A DNA stretch of 64,000 nt from Pseudemcibacter sp038106445 (lineage in GTDB: Bacteria; Pseudomonadota; Alphaproteobacteria; Sphingomonadales; Emcibacteraceae), in NCBI GenBank assembly GCA_038106445.1, contig JAYODU010000003.1, positions 1 through 64,000 of the forward strand, written 5' to 3'. The notes under the pieces were generated by a model that saw only the letters and a program-made list of their open reading frames with translations, was not told where the DNA came from and made no database searches. Numbering within the stretch: the stretch's first letter is position 1; each line of letters begins with the position of its first letter. Made by a program: the position numbers and the translations under genes. Below, one piece after another: positions 35,070 through 45,090 of this stretch.

Positions 35070-35281
35070 TTTATTTCAGATCCTATCTCAGACAGCTATT
35101 TATATTATGTGTGCAATAGCATTAACTATTTCAAGGTCGCAGTACTTAGTGATAAGAGAGCGATATGTCAAGCTTTGCGAAAATTCCCATTTTTATGTAC
35201 TCAAACAATTTAAAGTGAATTTCAATTTCCCTGCTTTTTGAGAGTAAACGCCATCTGTAAATTCCTTCTCTTTGAGGGATG

Positions 35282-36838
35282 TTAAAGTACAGGGTTTTTC
35301 ATTCTTCTTCTTATAATTGAAGACGGGATATCTAAAGATTCTCTGTATTTTGCCACGGTTCTCCTTGCAATATCAATGCCTTCCGCCCTTATAATTTCTA
35401 CTAATTTGTCATCAGATAATATTTTCTTGGGATCTTCGTCATCGATAAGTTGTTTGATTTTATATTTGATGGACTTTGATGAATATTGATTGTCACTGTC
35501 CAAAGACCCGATTGCATTGGTAAAGAAGAATTTCATTTCAAAAATTCCTCGTGGTGTCGCAATATATTTATTTGCTGTGACGCGACTCACGGTGCTTTCG
35601 TGCATCTCAATAGCATCTGCAATGGTTTTCAAATTGATCGGGGCCAGATATTGGATCCCATCATCCAGAAATTTTTTCTGTAGTTTTACAAGTTCACTTG
35701 AAACTTTAAGAATAGTTCTGGCACGCTGGTCAAGAGCACGCACAAGCCAGTTAGCCTTTGCGACGCACTCATCAATGTAATCTTTATCTTCCTTTTTGGT
35801 GGCACGATCACCAATTTCATTTAGATACCGGTTATTCATCAGTACTTTTGGCAGGCTGTCATTATTAAGTTCAACAAACCAGCTGCCCTTATTTGATTTT
35901 TTTACATAAACATCGGGGATGACCGTATAGACTATATCTTCACCATATTCGAGCCCGGGTTTTGGGTTTAGTGCCTTGATTTCCTCGATCATATCAAGGA
36001 AATCTTCCTTTCCAACCTTACATAACTTTCTGAGTTCGTTGAATTTTCTTTCACCCAGCATTTCCAGGTTATCAAGAAAGACAGCCATAGCAGGGTCGTA
36101 TCTATCTGCCTGAATTTGCTGAATTTTAAGACATTCTCCCAGTGAACGGGCAAATACCCCGACCGGCTCCATGGTTTGCGCAATTTCAAAAATACGGTCA
36201 ATATCCTCTACCGAGCATCCACAGCGTTCAGCAATAAGATTTGTTTCTTCATTTATATATCCGGCTTCATCCATCAGCCCGATCAAGTACTGAATAATGA
36301 CTTTTTCATAGCTTCGTGCCTGAATTAAGATGAGTTGTTCTTCTAGATGAGACTTTAGCGACACGGCAGCAGTTTGTTTTTGCTCGGCGGAATTTTCAGC
36401 GAAGTCGAAATTCCCTGCACCGCCTGTAATCATATTGCTACCATTGAGCCCAAGATTTTGTGACGGCATTGCCCCTATATTATCGGAATAACTGTTGTCG
36501 TCATATAGTTCGGAATAGTCAGTATCCAGCGGGGCATCATTTTGATCACTAATTGAACTTGTCTGCTGTAAAAAATAATCCGATGTTTTAATACGCGTTT
36601 CTTCTGGATCGTTGCCCTGGGAATGCTGGGGTTGCGGTTCTTCATTATTGGCGTTACGTCTATCCTCATTTTCATCGCGCTCGTCATATTCCAGCAGTGG
36701 GTTTTGTGCCACTTCCTCCGCGACAAATTCAACCAGTTCAGCGCTTGAGAGTTGCAGCATTTTTATTGCCTGCTGCAATTGGGGGGTTAGTACAATTGAC
36801 TGAGACTGTTTTATGTCAAGGCGTGGCGTTAAAGCCAT
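35282..36838 (-). CDS. rpoN: RNA polymerase sigma-54 factor
   Basis: This 518-residue protein has the Gln-rich activator-contact region I (QSIVLTPQLQQAIKMLQLSSAELVEFV), an acidic region II (residues about 50-150), the core-binding domain, and the RpoN box ARRTVAKYRESL near the C-terminus, which reads the -24 element. It directs transcription at -24/-12 promoters together with AAA+ activators, classically for nitrogen metabolism. It lies 14 bases after lptB, as in many alphaproteobacteria. Confidence 0.95.
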   Translation of the reverse strand: MALTPRLDIKQSQSIVLTPQLQQAIKMLQLSSAELVEFVAEEVAQNPLLEYDERDENEDRRNANNEEPQPQHSQGNDPEETRIKTSDYFLQQTSSISDQNDAPLDTDYSELYDDNSYSDNIGAMPSQNLGLNGSNMITGGAGNFDFAENSAEQKQTAAVSLKSHLEEQLILIQARSYEKVIIQYLIGLMDEAGYINEETNLIAERCGCSVEDIDRIFEIAQTMEPVGVFARSLGECLKIQQIQADRYDPAMAVFLDNLEMLGERKFNELRKLCKVGKEDFLDMIEEIKALNPKPGLEYGEDIVYTVIPDVYVKKSNKGSWFVELNNDSLPKVLMNNRYLNEIGDRATKKEDKDYIDECVAKANWLVRALDQRARTILKVSSELVKLQKKFLDDGIQYLAPINLKTIADAIEMHESTVSRVTANKYIATPRGIFEMKFFFTNAIGSLDSDNQYSSKSIKYKIKQLIDDEDPKKILSDDKLVEIIRAEGIDIARRTVAKYRESLDIPSSIIRRRMKNPVL

Positions 36839-36852
36839 ATGTTGTCTTTTCT

Positions 36853-37626
36853 TTATAAACTAAAATTTTCACCCAGATAAACGCGTCTTACATCTTCATT
36901 TTCAACTATTTCCCTTGGCGTTCCTGACATAAGAACCTGGCCGTCATGAATAATATAAGCGCGGTCAATAATATCGAGTGTTTCACGTACATTATGATCT
37001 GTTATAAGCACACCAATATCCCGGTCTTTCAAATGCGATACCAGATTTCGGATGTCAGCAATGGCTATGGGGTCAATTCCAGCAAATGGTTCATCCAGCA
37101 GCATGTAAGACGGACCTGATGCCAAAGCGCGTGCAATCTCCGCCCTGCGTCGCTCACCACCTGACAGTGCGAGTGCGGGTGATTGTCTTATATGCTGAAT
37201 GGCAAATTCATCAAGAAGACTTTCAAGTTTTTCAGCACGTCTGGTAGGATTTTTTTCGCATACTTCCAGTACTGACCAAATGTTTTCTTCGACTGTCATG
37301 CCGCGAAAGATCGATGATTCCTGAGGCAGATACCCAATCCCTAATCTTGACCGCCTATACATGGGCATATGTGTGATATCATGACCATCCAAAAGAATCC
37401 GTCCTGAATCCGGTTTGACCAGTCCGACCATTGTATAAAAGCTGGTTGTTTTTCCGGCCCCGTTTGGACCAAGCAGGCCTACAACCTCCCCTTTTCTGAT
37501 TTGCATTGAAACGCCACGAAGGACAGTTTTCTTTCGGTATTTTTTTTCAACTGCGTCAACAACAAGGCCTTCTTCGAGTGAAGTCATATGATGATCAGAT
37601 TTTGAAAGTTGTATGATTTTTTCCAT
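36853..37626 (-). CDS. lptB: LPS export ABC transporter ATPase LptB
   Basis: This 257-residue ATPase powers LptB2FGC extraction of lipopolysaccharide. It has Walker A GPNGAGKTT, Q-loop GYLPQESSIFRGMTVEENIW, signature LSGGERRRAEIARAL, Walker B YMLLDEPFAGIDP and the H-loop ITDHNVRETLDIID. The N-terminal 17 residues precede the usual family start. It follows lptA by 75 bases and precedes rpoN by 14. Confidence 0.95.
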   Translation of the reverse strand: MEKIIQLSKSDHHMTSLEEGLVVDAVEKKYRKKTVLRGVSMQIRKGEVVGLLGPNGAGKTTSFYTMVGLVKPDSGRILLDGHDITHMPMYRRSRLGIGYLPQESSIFRGMTVEENIWSVLEVCEKNPTRRAEKLESLLDEFAIQHIRQSPALALSGGERRRAEIARALASGPSYMLLDEPFAGIDPIAIADIRNLVSHLKDRDIGVLITDHNVRETLDIIDRAYIIHDGQVLMSGTPREIVENEDVRRVYLGENFSL

Positions 37627-37701
37627 ATTATTATTTAAGTCTTAAAAGAGATTAACAATCGGTAAGTAAAATTTTCAACCAATTTTATCCTATTGATTAA
37701 T

Positions 37702-38232
37702 TTAATTGTTTGGTGGTGTAAACTGTCCTGTAACCCTGCTTGAAGTTTCTCCTTCTATACGGCCGCCATCCATCGTGATCTGCCCGGTTGTAAGATTAAG
37801 CTGTAATCTAGGGCTATTAATCTGGCCATCAGCATTTGAAAGCTGTACATCGCCACCAAGTGTTATAATTTTTTCAGTAAAATCGTATACACCCCATGTA
37901 CTTTTTATTGTTTCCGTTGGTGAAGTCATTACCACATTACCGGAAGCATCAAGCCTTGAAATTGAAGATGTATTATTTTCATCGCGATCTCCCTGGTAAA
38001 AAACTGTAATGCGGTCAGAAACCAATGACATATCAGATTGTGTTACAACAACATTGCCAGTAAATAGTGCAATATTTTCCTTTTGTTTTACTTCTAGACG
38101 ATCGGCGCTGATATCCACGGGGTTGTCAACCTGATGCTCTTTCAGCGCAGAAACCTGAGCCTGTGCCATTGAAATAGCCGCTGCGGCAATTACAATTTTT
38201 ACAAAAATCAATCTGGTTAATTGTGTTTTCAA
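37702..38232 (-). CDS. lptA: Periplasmic LPS transport protein LptA
   Basis: This 176-residue protein has a Sec signal (SMAQAQ cleavage) and one OstA/LptA beta-jelly-roll domain: NPVDISADRLEVKQKENIAL, then FTGNVVVTQSDMSLVSDRIT, and ASGNVVMTSPTETIKSTWGV. LptA forms the bridge that carries LPS across the periplasm between LptC and LptD. Its start overlaps the end of lptC by four bases (ATGA), so the two are coupled. Confidence 0.92.
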   Translation of the reverse strand: MKTQLTRLIFVKIVIAAAAISMAQAQVSALKEHQVDNPVDISADRLEVKQKENIALFTGNVVVTQSDMSLVSDRITVFYQGDRDENNTSSISRLDASGNVVMTSPTETIKSTWGVYDFTEKIITLGGDVQLSNADGQINSPRLQLNLTTGQITMDGGRIEGETSSRVTGQFTPPNN

Positions 38233-38921
38233 TTTGCGGTTCCTTCATTAGTCGCAGAGTTCGTATTATTAAAAATATTGAGGGGTTTGTTTGGATCGAA
38301 GCTTATCTTTACGTTGCCACTAAGAGTAATAATCTCATTTTCAACATCCGTATTGAAATTTTCAGCACTAAATCGTCCAAAAGGCGCTATTCCGCTCACA
38401 CCATTTTTGCCAATGGCAATCTTGTCACCAATTAAAAATGTGGCTTCACTTGATCGGAGTAAAAATCCTGTTTCAGAAGTAATTGTGATTTCACCACCCA
38501 AATCCATTACCTGTGTCCCTGTATTAAGGCTTCCTTGGTTGGCAAGTATTTCAATTCCATCACCAGTGGGTAAAGACATTTGGGCGACAAGATTAGTAAA
38601 AAAATAATCAGTATGTTCATTTTCTTCGCGGTACGCACTTTCCGCGGAAATGTTTACCGGATTATTATTGCGGTCAACATCAACATAGCTAGGTTTGATA
38701 AGTTTTGCTTTTTCATCACGGGAAGGAAGTTTGTCAATTGCGAGCGTGAAACTGCTTTCACGGGACGCAAAGATTGGGTATAGGACAAGTACAAGAAACG
38801 AAACCAATGTAAGTACAAGTACAAGTTTTACAAGCCGGTGAATACGGCTTATTTGCCTTTCATTTTCGTCAAACGATACGGCCTTACCCGCTTGTATAAT
38901 ATGATCCGGATGTTCGCTCAC
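38229..38921 (-). CDS. lptC: LPS export system protein LptC
   Basis: This 230-residue protein has one N-terminal membrane anchor (LVKLVLVLTLVSFLVLVLYP) and a periplasmic LptC domain (PSYVDVDRNNNPVNISAESA; IEILANQGSLNTGTQVMDLG; LLRSSEATFLIGDKIAIGK). It takes LPS from the ABC transporter and hands it to LptA. It heads the lptC-lptA-lptB-rpoN operon and follows rnd by 188 bases. Confidence 0.88.
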   Translation of the reverse strand: MSEHPDHIIQAGKAVSFDENERQISRIHRLVKLVLVLTLVSFLVLVLYPIFASRESSFTLAIDKLPSRDEKAKLIKPSYVDVDRNNNPVNISAESAYREENEHTDYFFTNLVAQMSLPTGDGIEILANQGSLNTGTQVMDLGGEITITSETGFLLRSSEATFLIGDKIAIGKNGVSGIAPFGRFSAENFNTDVENEIITLSGNVKISFDPNKPLNIFNNTNSATNEGTAN

Positions 38922-39109
38922 AATATCTCATATCCAATTAATTGTCATATTCCGCTTGAGAATATCTTGCTACGCACCAATCGTGGCAAAATGATGATTT
39001 TATATGACTATTTAATTAAATGTAATGCTTATAACGACCATCATCAAGAATAAAGGCACGTTTTTTGCATCCATGCTTATTTATTTTAAATGCGTTGAGA
39101 CTTTCTGGA

Positions 39110-39736
39110 TCAGCTGTGAGAAAATATATCTGTATCTTCCCACCCTTCAAGATCGAGTGCACAGCGTGTCGGGATAAAATCAAAGCAGCTCTTGGCAAGC
39201 TCTTTACGGTTACTTTTATCAAGCATTGCATCGAGTTTTGCCTTTAATTCATGTAAGTGATAGACATCAGAAGCGGCATATTCCAGTTGTGCATCACTTA
39301 AAACTTCAGCACCCCAGTTTGAGCTTTGCTGTTGTTTTGAAATATCAAGTGATAGAAGTTCTTTGGCTAAATCCTTAAGTCCATGATTATCCGTATACGT
39401 ACGAACAAGTTTTGATGCAATTTTAGTACAGTAAACAGGACTGACATTGGCATTAAGATATTTTTTAAGAACTGCAACATCAAAACGTGCATAGTGAAAA
39501 ATCTTTGTCAGTGATTTATCTTCAAGTAATTTTTTCAAATTGGGTGCTTCCGTTTGACCATCAGCGATTTGTACTAAATGTGCGTTTCCGTCGCCTGAAG
39601 AAAGCTGCACCAGACATAATCGGTCCCGATTAGGATTAAGTCCCATGGTTTCCGTATCAATTGCTACCGCGTCTGAGAATATAATGCCGTCGCTCAAATC
39701 GCCTTTATGTAGTGTAATTGTCATATTTTGTCCCAT
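39110..39736 (-). CDS. rnd: Ribonuclease D (short form)
   Basis: This 208-residue protein is the DEDDy exonuclease domain: VAIDTETMGLNPNRDRLCLV (DxE), KIFHYARFDVAVLK (middle Asp) and YAASDVYHLHELKAKL (the Tyr motif). It trims 3' ends of tRNAs and small stable RNAs. The C-terminal HRDC domains of E. coli RNase D are absent, which is usual in Alphaproteobacteria. It is the first gene of the minus-strand block. Confidence 0.92.
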   Translation of the reverse strand: MGQNMTITLHKGDLSDGIIFSDAVAIDTETMGLNPNRDRLCLVQLSSGDGNAHLVQIADGQTEAPNLKKLLEDKSLTKIFHYARFDVAVLKKYLNANVSPVYCTKIASKLVRTYTDNHGLKDLAKELLSLDISKQQQSSNWGAEVLSDAQLEYAASDVYHLHELKAKLDAMLDKSNRKELAKSCFDFIPTRCALDLEGWEDTDIFSHS

Positions 39737-39873
39737 TTATAATCGATTTATATCTTTATAGACCAATTGTTAAAATTTAGAAATAAATTGTTACCCTGCA
39801 ACCATGTTCATTGCGTTGATGATTTTATTCTTTTATACTCCGCGCACATAAAAGATATAGGGAGAAAACTATA

Positions 39874-41142
39874 ATGAAATCGCTATGTAAATCATTTGCA
39901 ATGTTTCTTGGTGCTGTTGCAGCAGTGACGGTAACTTTAGAAGTGGCAGCACAGCAGCCTGCCAGACCCAGCTATGAAATCAAACCGGCATTTCACGGAC
40001 AAACCCGTGCAGCAATTGCCCCCAAAAGCGCGCGTTACATTGTCAGTGATTTCGTAACAGGGTTAAACAGACCCTGGACAATGGCGCATATGCCAAATGG
40101 CAAGATGATTGTTACCGAAGTTCCGGGGCGTATCAGAATTATCACCGCTGATGGTTCGGTATCCGCTCCTGTCTCAGGCATGCCTGCGGTCAGGGCATGG
40201 GGATCCCGGGGACTTAATGATATTATTCTGGATCCGGATTTTGAAAGCAATCGAATGATTTATTTCACATATCTGGCAGCACCAGATGGTGTTGAGAGTG
40301 ATAATTCCGATGATGCTGCGCGAAGATTCGAAGCGGAACGTCAGGAATGGAATGCGCTTTCACGCGAAGAAAAAGCCGCTAATCCATGGGGGTATTGGCG
40401 CCTTGCGAGTGCGCGCCTTTCAGATGATGAGCGTGCCTTAAGCAATGTGAAGGTAATTCTGGAAACAGAAACAAGCCGGATGGCATTCGATGATAGCGGA
40501 AAATTGCTTGTAACGACGCAACGTAAAAGCCCCATGGGATCACCTGATCTTAAAGATACATTAGGTATGGTCTTGCGGATTAATAAAGACGGGTCAGTAC
40601 CAAGTGATAACCCTTTTGTCGGTAATGATGAGGTGAATGATATGGCTTATGTTATTGGCCTTAGAAATTCAAACAGTCTGGCCAAGAACCCTGAAACGGG
40701 CGATTTCTGGGTCGCTGATCAGGGGGGCAGCAGCGGCGATGAAATTAACATACTTGGTGCAGGTAAGGATTATGGCTGGCCATATGTGGCATACGGTCCG
40801 CTTCCCACACCAAAACCCGAAGGTGAAAGCTATACAGTGAAAGAAGGCACAGAGCAGCCCATTTATTACTGGAACCCATCGCTGGCTCCTTCATCAATGA
40901 TGTTCTATACGGGTGATATGTTCCCGGATTGGCAGGGCAATCTGTTTTTAACCGGTTTATCCTCGGCACATCTTTCCAGGATCGTACTGAATGGTAATAG
41001 AGTGGTTGGTGAAGAAAGGCTGCTTGATGAGCCTGGACATAGACTTCGCCATGTAAGCCAGGGTGCTCATGGTTCAATATATGTAATTCAGGATATGCCA
41101 ATGCAAAAAATCCTGAAACTGACTGCGCCTTCGGATGATTAA
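39874..41142 (+). CDS. PQQ-dependent aldose sugar dehydrogenase-like protein
   Basis: This 422-residue protein has a Sec signal (VAAQQ) and a six-bladed propeller of the soluble glucose/sorbosone dehydrogenase family: GLNRPWTMAHMPNGKMIVTE, PGRIRIITADG, GSRGLNDIILDPDFESNRMI, NPETGDFWVADQGGSSGDEI, and NILGAGKDYGWPYVAYG. It would oxidise aldoses with PQQ in the periplasm. The residues that bind PQQ and the base are not all certain, and no pqq synthesis genes are in the window. It starts the sugar region; the GGGAG ribosome binding site is clear. Confidence 0.75.
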   Translation: MKSLCKSFAMFLGAVAAVTVTLEVAAQQPARPSYEIKPAFHGQTRAAIAPKSARYIVSDFVTGLNRPWTMAHMPNGKMIVTEVPGRIRIITADGSVSAPVSGMPAVRAWGSRGLNDIILDPDFESNRMIYFTYLAAPDGVESDNSDDAARRFEAERQEWNALSREEKAANPWGYWRLASARLSDDERALSNVKVILETETSRMAFDDSGKLLVTTQRKSPMGSPDLKDTLGMVLRINKDGSVPSDNPFVGNDEVNDMAYVIGLRNSNSLAKNPETGDFWVADQGGSSGDEINILGAGKDYGWPYVAYGPLPTPKPEGESYTVKEGTEQPIYYWNPSLAPSSMMFYTGDMFPDWQGNLFLTGLSSAHLSRIVLNGNRVVGEERLLDEPGHRLRHVSQGAHGSIYVIQDMPMQKILKLTAPSDD

Positions 41143-41157
41143 CTTATGCTAAAAGTA

Positions 41158-41180
41158 AGGGAGAATATGCTTTTTCTCCC
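41158..41180 (+). terminator. Hairpin after the PQQ sugar dehydrogenase
   Basis: GGGAGAA (41159-41165) pairs with TTCTCCC (41174-41180) across a loop that ends in several T residues. There is no T run after the stem, so it may only slow transcription between this gene and the symporter 34 bases further on. Confidence 0.35.
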
Positions 41181-41213
41181 ATACGCCCCTGATCCATTAA
41201 GGTAAAGATCGTA

Positions 41214-42776
41214 ATGAGCTTATCGTCAATTGATATAGGTATATTTATTGCTTATGTGGTAGGGCTTATTCTTATTGCGGGTCTTGTATCACGGGACAAG
41301 GCAGGTCATGAAAAGGATACCAAGGATTACTTCCTTGCCGGCAATTCCCTAACCTGGTGGGCGATTGGTGCGTCACTGATTGCCGCAAATATTTCTGCGG
41401 AACAGATTATCGGTATGTCGGGTTCCGGTTATGCGGTTGGACTTGGCATAGCGTCTTATGAATGGCTGGCGGCAATTATTCTGATGATTATTGGTAAATA
41501 TTTTCTGCCAATTTTCCTCAAGCACAAAATTTATACCATGCCTCAATATCTTGAACGGCGTTATAACCATGATGTCAGGCTTGTGCTCGCGATATTCTGG
41601 ATCGGGGTTTATATTTTTGTCAATCTTACCTCTGTGCTGTGGCTGGGATCCCTGGCGATAAATACAGTTGCGGATGTTAATATTGTTTATGGTCTTATGT
41701 TCTTAGGCGCTTTTGCTGCAGCCTATTCCCTGTATGGGGGTCTTAAAGCAGTGGCTTTTACAGATATTATACAAGTAGTTCTTCTTGTTGCCGGTGGTCT
41801 TTATCTTACATACGTATCTCTTAATATCATTGGTGATGGTCAGGGTATAATTATCGGTTTTGAACAATTAACGGAACAGGCTGCGGTCAAGTTCGATATG
41901 ATTTTATCCAGGGATAACGAATATTATAATCTGCTTCCGGGCATTACGGCGTTAGTGGGTGGTGTATGGGTATTACATTTCGCTTATTGGGGGTTTAATC
42001 AATATATCATTCAACGGGCCCTGGCGGCGAAAAGCTTACAGGAAGCGCAAAAGGGTATTGCTTTTGCAGCACTGTTAAAACTGATAATGCCGATCATTGT
42101 TGTGCTGCCAGGGATTGCTGCCTATGTCATAATTCCGGGACTGGGAGATACGCCTGACCGTGCCTATCCGGAACTGATAAAACTGATGCCTGCGGGTATG
42201 TTGGGACTTGTTTTTGCGGCTCTAGTCGCGGCAATTGTTTCATCGCTTGGATCAATGACCAACAGCATTTCAACAATTTTTACTATGGATATATACAGCT
42301 ATTACAAGCCAGGCAGAAGCCAGCGTCATTATGTATTGGTGGGGCGTGCTGTTAGTCTTAGTTCTTTGATTATTGCCATGATTTGCGCAAAACCGCTTCT
42401 TGGAAATTTTGATCAGGCGTTTCAGTATATTCAGGAATTCACCGGCTTTTTTACGCCGGGTATTGTCGTAATATTTTTCTTTGGTATGTTCTGGGATCGG
42501 GCGACGCCTGCTTCTGCCCTTGCAGCAGCTATAGGGTCATTTTTGTCGTCTCTCGCATTTTTTATCTTCTGGCCGGAACTGCCCTTCCTTGATCGGATGA
42601 ATTTTGTATTTGTTATCTGTCTGGTGCTTGCGGTCAGTGTTTCTTATATGACCAAACAAACAAACGATCAGGTGCATACTATTGAAAAAGCCGATTTCCA
42701 GACGACGACAGGTTACAACGTCGTTGCGGTTGCTGTTCTCATGATCCTTACTGCTATTTATTTCACCTGGTGGTAA
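41214..42776 (+). CDS. Sodium/sugar symporter, vSGLT-like (SSS family)
   Basis: This 520-residue transporter has about 14 membrane helices and is very close in pattern to Vibrio vSGLT: IGASLIAANISAEQIIGMSG, SGYAVGLGIASYEWLAAIIL, MIIGKYFLPIFLKHKIYTMP and YWGFNQYIIQRALAAKSLQ. It imports glucose or galactose with sodium. The neighbours (PQQ sugar dehydrogenase before; zwf, pgl and glk after) support a glucose-type substrate. Its stop lies 52 bases before the LacI-type operator that precedes zwf. Confidence 0.9.
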   Translation: MSLSSIDIGIFIAYVVGLILIAGLVSRDKAGHEKDTKDYFLAGNSLTWWAIGASLIAANISAEQIIGMSGSGYAVGLGIASYEWLAAIILMIIGKYFLPIFLKHKIYTMPQYLERRYNHDVRLVLAIFWIGVYIFVNLTSVLWLGSLAINTVADVNIVYGLMFLGAFAAAYSLYGGLKAVAFTDIIQVVLLVAGGLYLTYVSLNIIGDGQGIIIGFEQLTEQAAVKFDMILSRDNEYYNLLPGITALVGGVWVLHFAYWGFNQYIIQRALAAKSLQEAQKGIAFAALLKLIMPIIVVLPGIAAYVIIPGLGDTPDRAYPELIKLMPAGMLGLVFAALVAAIVSSLGSMTNSISTIFTMDIYSYYKPGRSQRHYVLVGRAVSLSSLIIAMICAKPLLGNFDQAFQYIQEFTGFFTPGIVVIFFFGMFWDRATPASALAAAIGSFLSSLAFFIFWPELPFLDRMNFVFVICLVLAVSVSYMTKQTNDQVHTIEKADFQTTTGYNVVAVAVLMILTAIYFTWW

Positions 42777-42826
42777 TCAATTAATCAGTTATGGTTGGAA
42801 CGATTAAGAATTATATTGAAATGGAT

Positions 42827-42844
42827 AATGTAACCGATTACATT
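42827..42844. promoter_or_regulatory. LacI-family operator before zwf
   Basis: AATGTAACCGATTACATT has perfect 7-base arms (AATGTAA and TTACATT) around CCGA, with the even-spaced palindrome and central CG typical of LacI-family sites. It lies 33 bases before the zwf start. The same arms occur in the lacI/Gfo-Idh-MocA intergenic region at 47905, which ties the two transcripts to one regulator, most likely the LacI-type protein at 46830. Confidence 0.8.
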
Positions 42845-42877
42845 TCTGCTGATACTAACAAACAACATGGTCAATAG

Positions 42878-44290
42878 ATGCTTGATATCGTCATTTTTGG
42901 TGGAATAGGTGACCTGGCGCTCAGGAAACTTCTGCCTTCGCTGTTTTATTTGTTCAGAGATGGTCACTTGCCGGCTAAAAGCCGGATATTATGTGTTTCC
43001 AGAGCAAAAAAAACGAGGTCGGAATTTCTTGATTTTATAAAAGGAAAATTAATCCTGTTTCTTGGGCAGGATTTTGATGATGCAGTCTGGAGTAACTTTT
43101 CGGAAATCCTATATTATGTGGATATTGATCTTTCGGGTAAGGATGACTGGTATAAACTGGAGCAGCATCTAAGCAGTGAGCAATTAAAAGATAGAGATGT
43201 AATTTACTATTTATCAGTAACACCCTCATTGTTCGCACCGATTTGTGCGGAGTTAAAAGAAAATAATCTTAATTCAGAAAATTCCCGTGTAGTTGTGGAA
43301 AAGCCACTTGGTGAGGATTATGAAAGCGCATGCGCAATAAATGATATATTGGCAAATTGTTTTTCCGAGAAACAAACATACCGCATTGATCATTATCTGG
43401 GTAAGGAAGCTGTGCAGAATATTCTGCATCTTCGCTTCAGTAATTATTTGATGGAAGCGGTATGGAATAAAAAACACATAGAGCGAATAGATATAAAGGT
43501 TTCAGAAACAGTGGGTGTTGAAGGCCGTGGAGGTTTTTTTGACCGCACCGGCACTTTAAGAGACATGGTACAAAATCATTTAATGCAGCTTCTGAATTAT
43601 ATTGCGCTTGAGCCTCCGAAAACGTTTGGGGCCGATGACATCCGTGATCAGAAGTTAAAAGTGATCAGGAAGTTAGTTCCGATTGATGTCAATAACGTAG
43701 TGAGTTCCACCATCAGGGCCCAATATGTGGCAGGTAGAATAGGTGAACACGACGTTCCGGGTTATCTTCAGGATCTGAAGAACCAACCTTATGATGTGAC
43801 TGGAACGGGGGAAACATTCGTCGCTCTTAAGGTATTTATTGATAATGAAAGATGGCATGGCGTACCCTTTTATTTAAAAACAGGTAAGAGGCTTGATTGC
43901 CGTCATGCTGAAATAAAGATTACATTTAAAAAGCCGGAAAATGATCTGTATCATGAACCGGATAGTAATCAGCTTATTATTCAAATACAGCCGGCATTAA
44001 CGGTATCCATAAATCTTCTGATGAAGAAATTAATGGGAACCGGTGCCGCACTAAACAGGCACCAGAATCAAATGGATCTGAATAGCGGCGATGAACCAAA
44101 AATGAGAGTTCCTGAAGCTTATGAAAGACTGCTGAGGGAGGTCATAAAAGGTGACCAAACCTATTTCGTAAGAGGCGATGAAATCCTTGCATCATGGGAA
44201 TGGATAGACAGTATTCGAAACGCATGGTCAGAAACCAATTTGGAAATGCAGGAGTATGAAGCGGGGTCAGAAGGGCCTTCACTGGAGTAA
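42878..44290 (+). CDS. zwf: Glucose-6-phosphate 1-dehydrogenase
   Basis: This 470-residue enzyme oxidises glucose 6-phosphate to 6-phosphogluconolactone with NAD(P). It shows the N-terminal Rossmann IVIFGGIGDLALRKLLPSLF, VVEKPLGEDYESACAINDIL, the substrate motif RIDHYLGKEAVQNI, and DRTGTLRDMVQNHLMQLLNY. It is the first enzyme after the LacI-type operator at 42827, and it overlaps no gene; pgl begins three bases after its stop. Confidence 0.95.
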   Translation: MLDIVIFGGIGDLALRKLLPSLFYLFRDGHLPAKSRILCVSRAKKTRSEFLDFIKGKLILFLGQDFDDAVWSNFSEILYYVDIDLSGKDDWYKLEQHLSSEQLKDRDVIYYLSVTPSLFAPICAELKENNLNSENSRVVVEKPLGEDYESACAINDILANCFSEKQTYRIDHYLGKEAVQNILHLRFSNYLMEAVWNKKHIERIDIKVSETVGVEGRGGFFDRTGTLRDMVQNHLMQLLNYIALEPPKTFGADDIRDQKLKVIRKLVPIDVNNVVSSTIRAQYVAGRIGEHDVPGYLQDLKNQPYDVTGTGETFVALKVFIDNERWHGVPFYLKTGKRLDCRHAEIKITFKKPENDLYHEPDSNQLIIQIQPALTVSINLLMKKLMGTGAALNRHQNQMDLNSGDEPKMRVPEAYERLLREVIKGDQTYFVRGDEILASWEWIDSIRNAWSETNLEMQEYEAGSEGPSLE

Positions 44291-44293
44291 ACG

Positions 44294-44986
44294 TTGGTTG
44301 AAATAAAAAAATATAAATCCCGTTATAAATTGGTCGATGAACTGTCTACTAATATAATTTTAATGTTGAAGCAGGGGATTGGTGAGCGTGATGCGGGATC
44401 GATGCTGCTATCGGGTGGCTCGACGCCAGGGCCGCTTTATGAAAAAATGTCAAATAGAAATCTTGACTGGCAGAAGATATGGTTTGCGCCGACGGATGAA
44501 CGATGGGTTGAGCCAGATCATGTGGACAGTAACGAAAAAATGATAAGAAACACATTGCTCGTGAATAATGCGAAAACAGCCAATTACATTGGTTTAAAAG
44601 TTGATGGTGATAGCCCCGTTTCATGTGCGCCAGCGGTTGAAGAAAAACTAAAAAAAATACCTATGCCATTTGATGTTGTATTGCTTGGTATGGGTGAAGA
44701 TGGTCATTTTGCGTCCCTATTTCCGTATCTGGATGATACAAAAAAAGCGATGAATTTAAACGGAGCTTCCCTTTGCTCGGCTATCAGGCGAGAAGGGGTC
44801 GAACATGATAGAGTTACAATGAGTTATAAGGCCATTTTGAGCGCCAAGAATATCATTGTTTTATTTTATGGTAAAACAAAACTTGCCGTATTTGAGCAGG
44901 CAGCAAAAAAAGCGAATGATCAGCTGCCGATCAGTCATTTGTTAAATCAAACAGATGTTCCCGTAACACTTTATTGGGCAGAATAA
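44294..44986 (+). CDS. pgl: 6-phosphogluconolactonase
   Basis: This 230-residue enzyme (DevB/Pgl type) hydrolyses the lactone made by Zwf. It shows LLSGGSTPGPLYEKMSNRN, IWFAPTDERWVEPDHVDSNE, and VVLLGMGEDGHFASLFP. The start is TTG at 44294, with GGAG in the end of zwf (44284-44287) as ribosome binding site, three bases after the zwf stop; no ATG in this frame fits better. It is co-transcribed with zwf and probably glk. Confidence 0.92.
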   Translation: MVEIKKYKSRYKLVDELSTNIILMLKQGIGERDAGSMLLSGGSTPGPLYEKMSNRNLDWQKIWFAPTDERWVEPDHVDSNEKMIRNTLLVNNAKTANYIGLKVDGDSPVSCAPAVEEKLKKIPMPFDVVLLGMGEDGHFASLFPYLDDTKKAMNLNGASLCSAIRREGVEHDRVTMSYKAILSAKNIIVLFYGKTKLAVFEQAAKKANDQLPISHLLNQTDVPVTLYWAE

Positions 44987-45090
44987 CCTACTGATTTGGA
45001 TATTGGAGACTGTTATATTGACTTTGTCCTATTATAATGGTGAATTCGATATATAAAACAACATTTAAAAGGTTTGGGAATGTTCATTAA